Source of the DNA: CAZQAA01 sp964591255
GTDB taxonomy: Bacteria > Desulfobacterota > DSM-4660 > Desulfatiglandales > Desulfatiglandaceae
Length of the DNA stretch: 11,522 nt
Assembly: GCA_964591255.1 (NCBI GenBank)
Contig: CAZQAA010000085.1
Span: 1-11,522, forward strand
Direction: 5' to 3'
Shown here: positions 1 through 7,729 of the stretch, piece after piece
How the letters are laid out: every line of letters starts with the position of its first letter
How positions within the stretch are numbered: the first letter of the stretch is position 1
Notes under the pieces: model-generated
Database searches by the model: none
Told to the model about the DNA's origin: nothing
Seen by the model: only the letters and a program-made list of their open reading frames with translations
Position numbers and translations under genes: made by a program

Positions 1-921
1 TTTTTTATCCTCTATCTATGCGCCATGTGCAGTCCCGGGTGTGGTCCGGCAGAGCAAACAGGTGACCAGGTAATATTAGTAGTAGGCTCAAGGAAGATAA
101 CCGAAAGTGAGCTGAAAAGGGAAATATCATTCATAAACAGCGATTTAGACCTTTTGAAAAAGCAAAACCAGATCTATTATAAGCTTATCGATCAAGCTAT
201 AGAGCACTTTCTCATAATGGAGTATGGCAAAAAAGAGGGAATAGGTATTTCTGAAAATGAACTCCAAGGTGCCATACAACAGATAAAGGATGATTATACG
301 GAGGGCTACTTTGAAGAAGCCCTCTTAAGGGGGTATATAGACTATAAAGAATGGAGGCATAGGCTGAAGGAACGACTCCTGATCAATAAAATAATAAAAA
401 AGGTAACAAACGTTATCGCCATGCCGACCGATCAAGATATTAAAGACTATTATATGGATAATCAGGATCAATTCAGGGTATCTGAAAGATTGAAATTTAG
501 GCAAATCGTGTGCACAAACAGAAAAGAGGCAGAAAAGCTTCTCAAACGATTACATAATGGCGAAGATATGGAGACCTTGGCAAAAAAATATTCCGTGGCC
601 CCTGAGGCGGAAAATGGTGGCGAAGTGGGCTGGGTTGCCAGAGGGCAACTGGAAGAGTCTATGGAAAAAGCCCTCTTTTCATTACACGTGGGTACGATCA
701 GCAATGTTGTCAAAACGCCATATGGCTATCATATTTTTGAGGTTCTTGAGATCCGTCCTGAAGGAATAAAGGGATTATCCGAGGTCAGACAGGAAATCAT
801 GTCAAAACTGCGGTCTTTTAGGCAAGAGGTCTTTTATAAAAAATGGTTGGATACGCTTAAATCTGAATTCAGAACAGATATAGACGAGAAAAAAATAAAG
901 GCCCTTGTGGAAAAATCCTGA
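1..921 (+). CDS. Parvulin-type peptidyl-prolyl isomerase, probable lipoprotein or exported foldase (5' partial)
   Basis: Predicted to catalyse cis-trans isomerisation of prolyl bonds and to chaperone outer-membrane proteins in the periplasm. The frame is open to base 1 and reads FFILYLCAMCSPGC before the rest, which looks like the end of a hydrophobic signal sequence. The true start is therefore probably upstream, and ATG at 25 would remove most of that signal. Several cysteines follow the hydrophobic run, but none has a textbook lipobox, so lipid anchoring is only likely. Counting from ATG 25, residues 15-150 are a helical SurA_N-like chaperone domain. Residues about 155-245 are a parvulin (Rotamase/PpiC) domain, with LKFRQIV, GGEVGWVARGQL and TPYGYHIFEVLE as hallmark stretches. 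The stop is 3 bases before the next foldase gene, so the two are almost certainly co-transcribed. The family is clear; the exact substrate is unknown. Confidence 0.85.
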   Translation, partial: FFILYLCAMCSPGCGPAEQTGDQVILVVGSRKITESELKREISFINSDLDLLKKQNQIYYKLIDQAIEHFLIMEYGKKEGIGISENELQGAIQQIKDDYTEGYFEEALLRGYIDYKEWRHRLKERLLINKIIKKVTNVIAMPTDQDIKDYYMDNQDQFRVSERLKFRQIVCTNRKEAEKLLKRLHNGEDMETLAKKYSVAPEAENGGEVGWVARGQLEESMEKALFSLHVGTISNVVKTPYGYHIFEVLEIRPEGIKGLSEVRQEIMSKLRSFRQEVFYKKWLDTLKSEFRTDIDEKKIKALVEKS

Positions 922-924
922 AAA

Positions 925-1911
925 ATGAAAACAACCAATATCTTTTTACCAGTTTTCTTGGCAATAACACTTTTTATAGTGGATATGGTCTGTCATAATG
1001 TAGCCAAAGCCGAAGTGTGCAACAGGATAGTTGCAATTGTAAACAAGGATATCATTACGCTTCATGAATTAAATAATAAAATCAAACAATATACCGGTCT
1101 GAATCCTGACCATCTAACTGCGGAAGATAAAGATAGATACCTTCAGGCTCGCCGGAAAATCTTGGGGCTCCTTATTGATGAAAAAATCGCACATGATAAG
1201 GTCAAAGAACTCGGAATAGAAATAAGTGAAGCGGAAATTGATAGCTATATAGAAAACATAAAAAAAGACAATCATCTTACACAGGAAGATTTAATCAAGA
1301 GTCTAAAAGAGCAAGGGATTAGCTATGAATCATACCGTAAAAAAATCCGGAGCGATATTGAACGGATGCAACTGATTGAGTTTGAGGTAAAATCCAAAAT
1401 TGTTATAAGTGATGAAAAAATCAAGAAGTATTATGAAGAACACCAAGATGAATTCAATACGGGAGAAACGGTCCATCTTGCTGCCATATTTATCGGGCTT
1501 GAAGGTGATCCCTCAGACAGAGATGCAGTTCGTAAACTCTACAGGAAAACCGACGTTATAATGTCAAGGCTGAGAAACGGCCAAGATTTTGGTGAACTGG
1601 CCGACAAATTTTCCCAGGGCCCTGGAGCTGGAGAAGGGGGCGATCTCGGTGTTTTTAGCGTCTCGGATCTGGACCCGGAACTTAAAAAGATCGTAGAGTC
1701 TTTGCCCGAGGGGGGAGTAAGCAAGCCAATCATGAAACCATCCGGAATACAGATTGTCAAATTGATTGAACGGCAGGAAAGGGGACTGAAATCATTGGAC
1801 AAAGTAAAGAATAGTATCTACTGGAAGCTCTATCAGGATGAAGTAAACAAGAGATACAAATCCTGGATAAAAGGATTGAGAGAAAAATCTTATACCAAAA
1901 TCATCTTTTGA
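925..1911 (+). CDS. surA: SurA-like periplasmic chaperone/peptidyl-prolyl isomerase
   Basis: A periplasmic foldase expected to escort unfolded outer-membrane proteins to the assembly machinery. Residues 1-29 form a Sec signal peptide: a KTT start, a hydrophobic core and an AKA cleavage site before E30. Mature residues 30-170 hold the SurA N-terminal helical chaperone domain, including the family-typical IVAIVNKDIITLHEL stretch. Residues about 181-285 are one parvulin domain (VHLAAIFIG, GGDLGVFS, SGIQIVKLIE), followed by a short C-terminal helix. At 328 residues it is shorter than E. coli SurA (about 428), which has two parvulin domains; single-domain SurA-like proteins are common elsewhere. 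The ATG lies 3 bases after the preceding stop and there is only a weak ribosome binding site, which points to coupled translation with the upstream PPIase. The symbol is given by family resemblance, not by proven orthology. Confidence 0.85.
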   Translation: MKTTNIFLPVFLAITLFIVDMVCHNVAKAEVCNRIVAIVNKDIITLHELNNKIKQYTGLNPDHLTAEDKDRYLQARRKILGLLIDEKIAHDKVKELGIEISEAEIDSYIENIKKDNHLTQEDLIKSLKEQGISYESYRKKIRSDIERMQLIEFEVKSKIVISDEKIKKYYEEHQDEFNTGETVHLAAIFIGLEGDPSDRDAVRKLYRKTDVIMSRLRNGQDFGELADKFSQGPGAGEGGDLGVFSVSDLDPELKKIVESLPEGGVSKPIMKPSGIQIVKLIERQERGLKSLDKVKNSIYWKLYQDEVNKRYKSWIKGLREKSYTKIIF

Positions 1912-1919
1912 GAATTTTA

Positions 1920-3191
1920 ATGGAAAATATTCTTGATCTGCTTGAAAAAAGAGGCTTTATTGAACAGTCTACTGACAGAGACTCTATATACAGGCTATTG
2001 CAAAATCCAGTGTCATGTTACATTGGCTTTGATCCTACTGCTAAAAGTTTTCATGTAGGAAGTCTTCTGCCCATAATGTCATTGGTACATATGCAAAGAA
2101 TGGGACATAAACCCATCATAGTTATTGGTGGAGGGACGGCACTTGTTGGAGATCCCAGTGGTAAGACAGAGATGCGTCCCATCATGACCCGCCAGGAAAT
2201 CAATGAAAACGCACACTGTCTAAAAAAACAACTCTCCCGTTTTATTGACTTCAGCGGGGAAAAGGCCTTAATATTGAACAATGCTGAATGGCTCACGGAA
2301 CTCCACTACATAGATTTTCTGAGAGATATCGGCAGACATTTCAGCGTAAACAGGATGCTGACCGCTGAGAGCTACAAGGAGAGATTGAAGACCGGTCTTA
2401 ATTTTATTGAATTCAATTACATGCTGCTCCAGGCATATGATTTCTGGTATCTATTCAAGAAATTCGGTTGTCGTCTCCAGATGGGAGGGAACGATCAGTG
2501 GGGAAACATGCTTGCCGGTGCGGACCTGATAAGGAGGCTTGAAGGAAAAGCTGCATATGGCCTGACCTTTCCTCTCCTGACCACATCATCAGGGATTAAG
2601 ATGGGAAAAACACATAAAGGGGCAGTCTGGCTTGATCCCGAGCTCACATCCCCTTATGAATATTACCAGTACTGGATTAATCAGGATGATCGAGATGTAG
2701 GCCGTTTCTTGTCCCTATTTACCCTCATTCCCCTGGATGAGATAGAGAAACTCAGATCACTGAAAGGGGCAGACATCAGGGTGGCAAAAGAAATCTTGGC
2801 CTATGAAGCAACGAAACTGTGTCATGGTGCAGAAGAGGCAGACAAGGCACGCAAGGCATCCCAGGACCTGTTTGGAAAAGGCAAAATGATTTTGCCAAGC
2901 ATTACCGTATCAGAGGAAGCAACTGTTGGGGAAACGGCTCCCTCTTATATTATAAATGCCGAAAAGCTTGAACAAGGCATACCTGCATATATCCTGTTTT
3001 ACGAAACAGGTGTGTGTAAATCCAAGGGAGAAGCCCGTAGACTTATCTCCCAGGGCGGCGGCTATTTAAATGGAGAAAGGATTGAGTCGTTTGACCAGAC
3101 AATAAACCTGAACGACCTGCATAACGACTCATTATTGATCAGGGCAGGCAAAAAAAGATACATGACCGTGATCATAAAACAACCCGCCTGA
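1920..3191 (+). CDS. tyrS: Tyrosyl-tRNA synthetase
   Basis: Charges tRNA-Tyr with tyrosine in the cytoplasm (class I aminoacyl-tRNA synthetase). Numbered from ATG 1920, the adenylate-site HIGH motif is FHVG (44-47) after CYIGFDPTAKS. The tyrosine-site region has GGNDQWGN (189-196), and the KMSKS loop is KMGKT (227-231) followed by HKGAVWLDP, all typical of bacterial TyrRS. The C-terminal part, from about residue 350, is an S4 RNA-binding domain (SKGEARRLISQGGGYLNGERI region). Length is 423 residues, normal for the family. Two starts are possible: TTG at 1908, which overlaps the surA stop as TTGA, or ATG at 1920. I prefer ATG because MENILDLLEKRG matches the usual N-terminus and a GAGA lies 6 bases upstream. 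No T-box leader is possible in the available space, so expression depends on the upstream promoter. Confidence 0.95.
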   Translation: MENILDLLEKRGFIEQSTDRDSIYRLLQNPVSCYIGFDPTAKSFHVGSLLPIMSLVHMQRMGHKPIIVIGGGTALVGDPSGKTEMRPIMTRQEINENAHCLKKQLSRFIDFSGEKALILNNAEWLTELHYIDFLRDIGRHFSVNRMLTAESYKERLKTGLNFIEFNYMLLQAYDFWYLFKKFGCRLQMGGNDQWGNMLAGADLIRRLEGKAAYGLTFPLLTTSSGIKMGKTHKGAVWLDPELTSPYEYYQYWINQDDRDVGRFLSLFTLIPLDEIEKLRSLKGADIRVAKEILAYEATKLCHGAEEADKARKASQDLFGKGKMILPSITVSEEATVGETAPSYIINAEKLEQGIPAYILFYETGVCKSKGEARRLISQGGGYLNGERIESFDQTINLNDLHNDSLLIRAGKKRYMTVIIKQPA

Positions 3192-3217
3192 AGATCCTGC
3201 TGACACGACGGCCACAA

Positions 3218-3250
3218 CGGTTTTCCAGGCTATCTTCCCTTCGAAAAGCG
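3218..3250 (+). promoter_or_regulatory. Imperfect hairpin over the weak ribosome binding site of the sigma-factor gene
   Basis: CGGTTTTC (3218-3225) can pair with GAAAAGCG (3243-3250) with one G-G mismatch and a 17-base loop. The right arm overlaps the only Shine-Dalgarno-like stretch (AGCGGA, 3247-3252) in front of the rpoH-like ATG at 3259. E. coli rpoH is known to be controlled by mRNA structure that melts with heat, but that structure lies mostly inside the coding region, so the parallel is only suggestive. The stem is weak and could be chance. Confidence 0.25.
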
Positions 3251-3258
3251 GACATTTT

Positions 3259-4233
3259 ATGGGCAAACCAAAAAAAACATTGATCAAGAATAATAAAGAG
3301 AGTACCCATAAATACCCCATACCCGTGGAGACCAACCTTGTCCCTGCACTGCAGCCAGAGGGAAAGGCATTAGTTCCATATGACCCTCTCCAGATGTATT
3401 TGCTCGAAATCAGGAGGTATAGGCTCCTGACAAGGGAAGAGGAAAAAGATCTTGCCATAAGGGTTAAAGAAAAAGGCGATAAAAAGGCAGCCTACATGTT
3501 AATAACCTCCAATCTGAGACTGGTCGTCAAGATTGCCCTTGACTTCCATCGTTATTGGACAAAAAATCTTTTGGACCTTATACAGGAAGGTAATCTCGGC
3601 CTGCTGCAGGCAGTGAAAAAATTTGATCCTTATCGTGGTATAAAGTTTTCGTATTATGCCTCTTTCTGGATCAAGGCGTATATACTGAAATATATAATGG
3701 ATAACTGGAAACTGGTAAAAATAGGGACGACCCAGGCCCAGCGCAAGCTGTTCTTTAATCTTGCCAAGGAGAGAGACAAACTTATATCAGAAGGCTTTAC
3801 TCCTGAAAGCAGGCTATTGTCCGAAAGGCTCGATGTCAGAGAAGACGAGGTTGTAGAAATGAGTCAGCGCCTGGGAGCATGGGAAGTCTCTCTTGATTCT
3901 CCCGCGGGGGATGATTCCAGAGAGCCCTTTGGAGCCCTTTTGCCTGATACAGGCAAAGATATTGAGGATCAGCTATCTGTAAATCAGGGGAGGCAACTCT
4001 TAAAACAAAAACTTGATGAATTTCGCAAAACCCTTTCCGGAAAAGATGTCGACATATTTGATAATAGGATTATGGCTGAAAAACCTATGACACTCCAGGA
4101 ACTTGGAGACAAATATCATGTTTCCCGGGAAAGAATTCGGCAGATACAAGACAGGATTCTCAAAAAACTTAAGGAGTGGCTAAAACGAGAAATCCGGAAT
4201 TTTGAGGAAGAATATTCCGGGTTTCTGCAGTGA
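3259..4233 (+). CDS. rpoH: RpoH-type (sigma-32 family) RNA polymerase sigma factor
   Basis: Directs RNA polymerase to heat-shock-type promoters. Residues 42-62 are region 1.2 (DPLQMYLLEIRRYRLLTREEE, read in part). Region 2 spans about 85-142, with NLRLVVKIA, DLIQEGNLGLLQAV and a KFSYYASFWIKAYI stretch. The RpoH box is QRKLFFNLAKERDKL (161-175); QRKLFFNL is the feature that sets RpoH apart from RpoD and RpoS and is linked to core binding and chaperone or FtsH control. Region 4.2 is a helix-turn-helix with VSRERIRQIQ inside residues 277-304. At 324 residues it is longer than E. coli RpoH (284) because of a basic, proline-containing extension of about 40 residues at the N-terminus. The ATG follows only a weak ribosome binding site. 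Being beside surA-like foldases and lipoprotein genes, it may serve envelope as well as cytoplasmic stress, which is inference. Confidence 0.88.
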   Translation: MGKPKKTLIKNNKESTHKYPIPVETNLVPALQPEGKALVPYDPLQMYLLEIRRYRLLTREEEKDLAIRVKEKGDKKAAYMLITSNLRLVVKIALDFHRYWTKNLLDLIQEGNLGLLQAVKKFDPYRGIKFSYYASFWIKAYILKYIMDNWKLVKIGTTQAQRKLFFNLAKERDKLISEGFTPESRLLSERLDVREDEVVEMSQRLGAWEVSLDSPAGDDSREPFGALLPDTGKDIEDQLSVNQGRQLLKQKLDEFRKTLSGKDVDIFDNRIMAEKPMTLQELGDKYHVSRERIRQIQDRILKKLKEWLKREIRNFEEEYSGFLQ

Positions 4234-4255
4234 TTTTTATCATGGATTCAATGAG

Positions 4256-6034
4256 ATGCAAAAACGTGTAATTTCATATCGATGTCATAGGATTTTATAT
4301 TTTTCTCTCCTTTTACTTCTGTCAAGCATCCTGTTCAGATGCGCCTGGATAATACCGTCTACGCAGCCAAAGGCCTCCCGCGCAGGCATGGGACAGCGCA
4401 TGATCTCCCAAAAACCAAAAAATCCCAACCAAGAGGCTTATGAAAATTTCACCCTTGCATCAATTGCCATGCACAAGGGCGACTATGAGGAGGCACAAAG
4501 ATATCTTTCAACAGCTATAAAAAAAGATCCTGCCTCGGCCTATCTTTACAGAAAGATGGCCCTCCTCTTTGAGAGAAAAAAAGATTACGCAGGTGCCATT
4601 GGATATGCCCTTAAGGCCCTGGAGCTTGATCCTGAGGACATAGAAAACATTATACTTCTTGGTGATCTTTACGCTCTGACGGGAGACGATGAACTTGCAT
4701 CAAGACAATATGAGAAGGCATTGGATATTGATCCCAAAAACAGGCGCATAAGGATGATCCTAACCACAATCCTTATCCGTTCTGGCCAATCCAAAAAGGC
4801 GTTGGATCAGCTTGAAACATTGATAAAGCAGTCTCCAGATATGGTTATGGCACATTATTACCGCGGCAGGATACTGCTTGAAATGAATAATTACGATGAT
4901 GCAGAAAAATCCTTCCTCGAAGCCTTAAGGCTAAACGACAGTCTGGAGCCAGCACTATTTGACCTGGAAACACTTTATCATATGACAGGCAGATATAAGG
5001 AAGCGGCAAAGATCTGTAAAAAGCTGGTGGAGTTCTATCCTGATAATACCATAGCCCGGGAGAGACTCATCAGCCTTTATGTTAAACTCGGCCTTGAAAA
5101 AGAAGCAGAAAAACAGATGCAGGAAATCAAAGCAAGGACAAAACCGGGCGAACCCGGGAGGCAAATTCTAGGCCTATTATACCTAAAACAGGGAAAACTG
5201 AGCAAGTCTATTGAGGAATTGAAGATGGTGGTATCAGCCTGGCCAGATGACGACAAATCCAGATTCTATTTGGCCGCTGCCTATGAAGAAAAGGGGGAGA
5301 CAGAAAACGCATTAAAACACTTCAGATTAATAGATTCCAAATCAAGTTATTTTATAAAAGCAAGGATGCATATTGCATTTCTGCTCAACAGTCAGGAAAG
5401 ATATAAGGAAGCAATAAAAACATTGGAAGACATCCTTAATATGGACATGGACAGGGTGCCGACAGAACTATATCTTATGCTCTCTTCCATCTATGAATCA
5501 CACGAGGATTATGAAGATGCTATAAGTACCATAAAAAAGGGCCTGGAGAAACAAGAAAAGAACATTGAACTCATGTTTCATCTCGGGATCCTGTTTGACA
5601 AGAAGGGTGAAAAGGAAACATGTATCAAACAGATGCGAAAAATCTTGGATATTAATCCCGACCATGCCGAGGCATTAAACTACATAGGATATACTTATGC
5701 AGAACAGGGGATAAAATTAGATGAGGCCATGAGCCTCATAAAAAAGGCGATGAAATTAGAGCCGAAGAGCGGTTACATAGTAGACAGTCTCGGATGGGTC
5801 TATTTTCAAAAAGGGGTTTACGACAAGGCCCTCAGTTATCTCGAAAAAGCGGCCGAGCTGATACCAAACGATCCGACTATAACAGAACATCTTGGAGACG
5901 TATATTTAATGAAAAAAGAATACAAGACCGCTTTCGAACTCTATAAAAAGGCCCTTTCGCTCGACCATCCTGATGAAAGAAAAATTAAAGAAAAAATAAC
6001 AAGAGTTGAGAACATCTTGAAAGAACAAAATTGA
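4256..6034 (+). CDS. Membrane-anchored or exported protein with about 15 tetratricopeptide repeats
   Basis: A TPR scaffold likely to hold a protein complex in the periplasm. From ATG 4256, residues 1-12 are basic and 13-27 strongly hydrophobic, then LFRC with Cys at 29. This resembles a lipoprotein signal, but Arg at -1 is not a normal lipobox residue, so it may instead be a signal anchor. After a linker, TPR units of about 34 residues run almost without break to the C-terminus, with the usual pattern such as GDYEEAQRYLSTAIKKDP, DYAGAIGYALKALELDP and VYDKALSYLEKAAELIPNDP. A longer reading from TTG 4202 overlaps the sigma gene by 32 bases, but its 18 extra residues would precede the signal, so ATG is preferred. 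The ALNYIGYTYAEQG and DSLGWVYFQKG pair is common in proteobacterial TPR lipoproteins. It overlaps the LolB-like lipoprotein gene by 4 bases, suggesting a joint role. The exact function is unknown. Confidence 0.8.
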   Translation: MQKRVISYRCHRILYFSLLLLLSSILFRCAWIIPSTQPKASRAGMGQRMISQKPKNPNQEAYENFTLASIAMHKGDYEEAQRYLSTAIKKDPASAYLYRKMALLFERKKDYAGAIGYALKALELDPEDIENIILLGDLYALTGDDELASRQYEKALDIDPKNRRIRMILTTILIRSGQSKKALDQLETLIKQSPDMVMAHYYRGRILLEMNNYDDAEKSFLEALRLNDSLEPALFDLETLYHMTGRYKEAAKICKKLVEFYPDNTIARERLISLYVKLGLEKEAEKQMQEIKARTKPGEPGRQILGLLYLKQGKLSKSIEELKMVVSAWPDDDKSRFYLAAAYEEKGETENALKHFRLIDSKSSYFIKARMHIAFLLNSQERYKEAIKTLEDILNMDMDRVPTELYLMLSSIYESHEDYEDAISTIKKGLEKQEKNIELMFHLGILFDKKGEKETCIKQMRKILDINPDHAEALNYIGYTYAEQGIKLDEAMSLIKKAMKLEPKSGYIVDSLGWVYFQKGVYDKALSYLEKAAELIPNDPTITEHLGDVYLMKKEYKTAFELYKKALSLDHPDERKIKEKITRVENILKEQN

Positions 6035-6834
6035 GCAGACCCAAAACAATTCCTTTTGTCATATATTTCTTAGTCCTGGTTGTGCCCACAATCATTGCTT
6101 CCTGTGTCCGGATGCAGGATTATACTCCCTCTGCCCCACTCACCCGTGATCAGGTCCATCAAATATTATCCACCCTCATCGCACAGAGTGAACAGGCTGA
6201 ATCTTTTATTTCCTCCGGCCGACTGAAAGTGAAGGTGGACAAGTCTGAATTTAACGCAAATATCCTGCTTGCCGGCACCAAATTCCCCTTCAGGATTAAA
6301 ATGGAAGTTACTCACAGGTGGGGACGCCCCCTTTTTCATATCCTGATTTACGGCACCAAAATCCAAATCGTTTCCTACCAGGAAAAACGTTGTTATATCC
6401 AACAACTTGGAAGCCCTGACATTTCAGGACTTTTTCCTGCCAGCCTAAAATCCGATCAAGTATGGGGACTGGCGAGAGGCTATCCCACGATTGCAAAATA
6501 CAATACTGCCATATTGCAACAAACCGATCAGATCCTTCTTTTAACTGCCAAAGGCAAGGCAATTCAGGCTGTCAGGCTCCTGCCAGGAAGCAGGCTCCCC
6601 TCTCTCACTATATTTCCGAATCAGGGCATAAAAATTTCATTCCAGAATTATAACAAAATCGCCGGTGTCTATTATGCCAAAAGAATAGGAATCGATTATC
6701 CAAAGGCCGCCATTACATGGAGCCTTGACATAAGGCAGGCGTCATTTAACGGATACATACCGGAAGAGGTTTTTAATCTTGAAATCCCATCCGGTTTTGA
6801 GATTATGCCATCCAGTAAACAAACCATTCCTTAA
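6031..6834 (+). CDS. LolB/DUF4292-like outer-membrane lipoprotein
   Basis: Probably an outer-membrane lipoprotein with a LolA/LolB-type half-barrel that binds lipids or lipoproteins; the family call comes from fold-like pattern and context, not from a strong motif. The start is TTG at 6031, which overlaps the TPR gene's stop as TTGA. No ATG occurs before residue 27, which is already past the lipid cysteine, so TTG is well supported. The signal peptide has a long hydrophobic core and the lipobox IASC with Cys25. The next residue is Val, not Asp, which fits sorting to the outer membrane by the E. coli rule. The mature part has a short N-terminal helix and then alternating beta strands (SGRLKVKVDKSEFNANILLA, FRIKMEV, LFHILIYGTKIQIVS). 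267 residues is somewhat longer than E. coli LolB. It ends the envelope block. Confidence 0.65.
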   Translation: MSRPKTIPFVIYFLVLVVPTIIASCVRMQDYTPSAPLTRDQVHQILSTLIAQSEQAESFISSGRLKVKVDKSEFNANILLAGTKFPFRIKMEVTHRWGRPLFHILIYGTKIQIVSYQEKRCYIQQLGSPDISGLFPASLKSDQVWGLARGYPTIAKYNTAILQQTDQILLLTAKGKAIQAVRLLPGSRLPSLTIFPNQGIKISFQNYNKIAGVYYAKRIGIDYPKAAITWSLDIRQASFNGYIPEEVFNLEIPSGFEIMPSSKQTIP

Positions 6835-6862
6835 CCTGCACAAGTTTTACCTTTAACCATAC

Positions 6863-6902
6863 ATAAGACTTGCATTATCACGTGGTTGTGGGTTAGTCTT
6901 AT
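6863..6902. promoter_or_regulatory. Perfect 8-bp inverted repeat in front of the methyltransferase gene
   Basis: ATAAGACT (6863-6870) is exactly mirrored by AGTCTTAT (6895-6902), with 24 bases between that include the palindrome CACGTG (6880-6885). The right arm runs into TATAAT (6902-6907), a perfect -10 sequence, so this could be an operator that blocks a promoter for the methyltransferase/lyase unit. A matching -35 is not clear: TTGCAT (6870-6875) is 26 bases away, too far. It is not followed by a T-run, so a terminator is less likely. Confidence 0.35.
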
Positions 6903-6907
6903 ATAAT
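6902..6907 (+). promoter_or_regulatory. Possible -10 box for the methyltransferase/lyase unit
   Basis: TATAAT is a perfect sigma-70 -10 sequence placed 25 bases before the ATG at 6933, in the first real gap (98 bases) after the envelope block. The -35 side is poor: nothing close to TTGACA lies 16-18 bases upstream, so the promoter would need an activator or is not real. Confidence 0.35.
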
Positions 6908-6932
6908 CATTAAAGATAGGGGGATAAACAGA

Positions 6933-7688
6933 ATGAAAAAGAGCAGGTTTGACTTGATCGCCGCTTCATACGAAGAGGCCATTTCAAGGTGTCCTTCCGC
7001 CCGTACCGATGAAAGATGGCTCTTGGAAAAACTTCAACTTGAGCCTAGTGATACACTCCTGGAATTTACTGCAGGATCCGGCTACCTGACACTCATGCTG
7101 GCAAAAAAGGCGGGAAAAGTGGTTGCCCAGGACATATCCTCAGCCATGCTTGAACTGTCTGCAAACAAGGCAAAAAAGGAAGGGCTTTCCAATATCGTTT
7201 ACTACCACGAAGAAAATCCTGACTGGCCAAAGCTCAAGCCAAACTCCTTTGATAAGGCCGTATGCCTTGGAGGATTTCACCATATCAAGGATCAGGTGAG
7301 GGCCGTACAAAATGTCCATAGGGTGCTGAAGCGGGGAGGGATACTTGTAATTGGAGATTTTGCTGATTGCTCACAGGTCCAGATATATTTCGATGAAGTG
7401 GTTCATAAGCATACTGCTACAGGGCATAAAGGGCTGTTTCTGACTACATCAAGGATGATAAATATCGGCCGCATATGCGAATTTACCGAAATGTCATCTG
7501 AGAAGATTGACGTCCCCTTTGTTTTTTCATCTGAGGAAGAAATAGGACTTTTTTATCAACTGGTACATGACTTGAAACAGACAAGGGAAGAAGCGCTCGA
7601 AGATATAAAACGTTACATGGGAATTAAGGAAGAAGGGGATCAACTTGTAGTTCCTATGGATTATGTATATGCCTTTTACCGTAAGTAA
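6933..7688 (+). CDS. Class I SAM-dependent methyltransferase of unknown substrate
   Basis: Predicted to transfer a methyl group from S-adenosylmethionine to an unknown acceptor in the cytoplasm. Residues 42-51 (LLEFTAGSGY) form motif I, where the usual D/E-x-G-x-G-x-G is altered: Thr replaces the first Gly position. An acidic residue ending strand 2 (D67 in VAQDIS) should bind the ribose. FDKAVCLGGFHHIKD (106-120) is the UbiE/COQ5-like motif, and VLKRGGILVIGDF (131-143) is the post-motif. The C-terminal 100 residues, with a His-rich HKHTATGHKG stretch and PMDYVYAFYRK at the end, are the likely substrate part. The ATG has the strongest ribosome binding site here, AGGGGGA (6918-6924), 8 bases upstream. 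It precedes the tryptophanase-like gene by 41 bases, so they are likely co-transcribed, which makes an aromatic or indolic product a fair but unproven guess at its substrate. Confidence 0.8.
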   Translation: MKKSRFDLIAASYEEAISRCPSARTDERWLLEKLQLEPSDTLLEFTAGSGYLTLMLAKKAGKVVAQDISSAMLELSANKAKKEGLSNIVYYHEENPDWPKLKPNSFDKAVCLGGFHHIKDQVRAVQNVHRVLKRGGILVIGDFADCSQVQIYFDEVVHKHTATGHKGLFLTTSRMINIGRICEFTEMSSEKIDVPFVFSSEEEIGLFYQLVHDLKQTREEALEDIKRYMGIKEEGDQLVVPMDYVYAFYRK

Positions 7689-7729
7689 AGATCTAAGATA
7701 AGAGAGGCTGGAAAAGAGGAGCAAAAAGC

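Noticed and set aside
4202..4255. TTG 4202 as the start of the TPR protein
   Set aside because: It would put 18 unlikely residues before the signal sequence and overlap the sigma gene by 32 bases; ATG 4256 gives a normal signal.
6870..6907. TTGCAT with TATAAT as a complete promoter
   Set aside because: The boxes are 26 bases apart, well outside the usual 16-18; only the -10 box is kept as a tentative feature.
7689..7729. tnaC-type leader peptide before the tryptophanase-like gene
   Set aside because: The 41-base gap has no short frame with a Trp codon and no rut-like stretch; it only holds the ribosome binding site.
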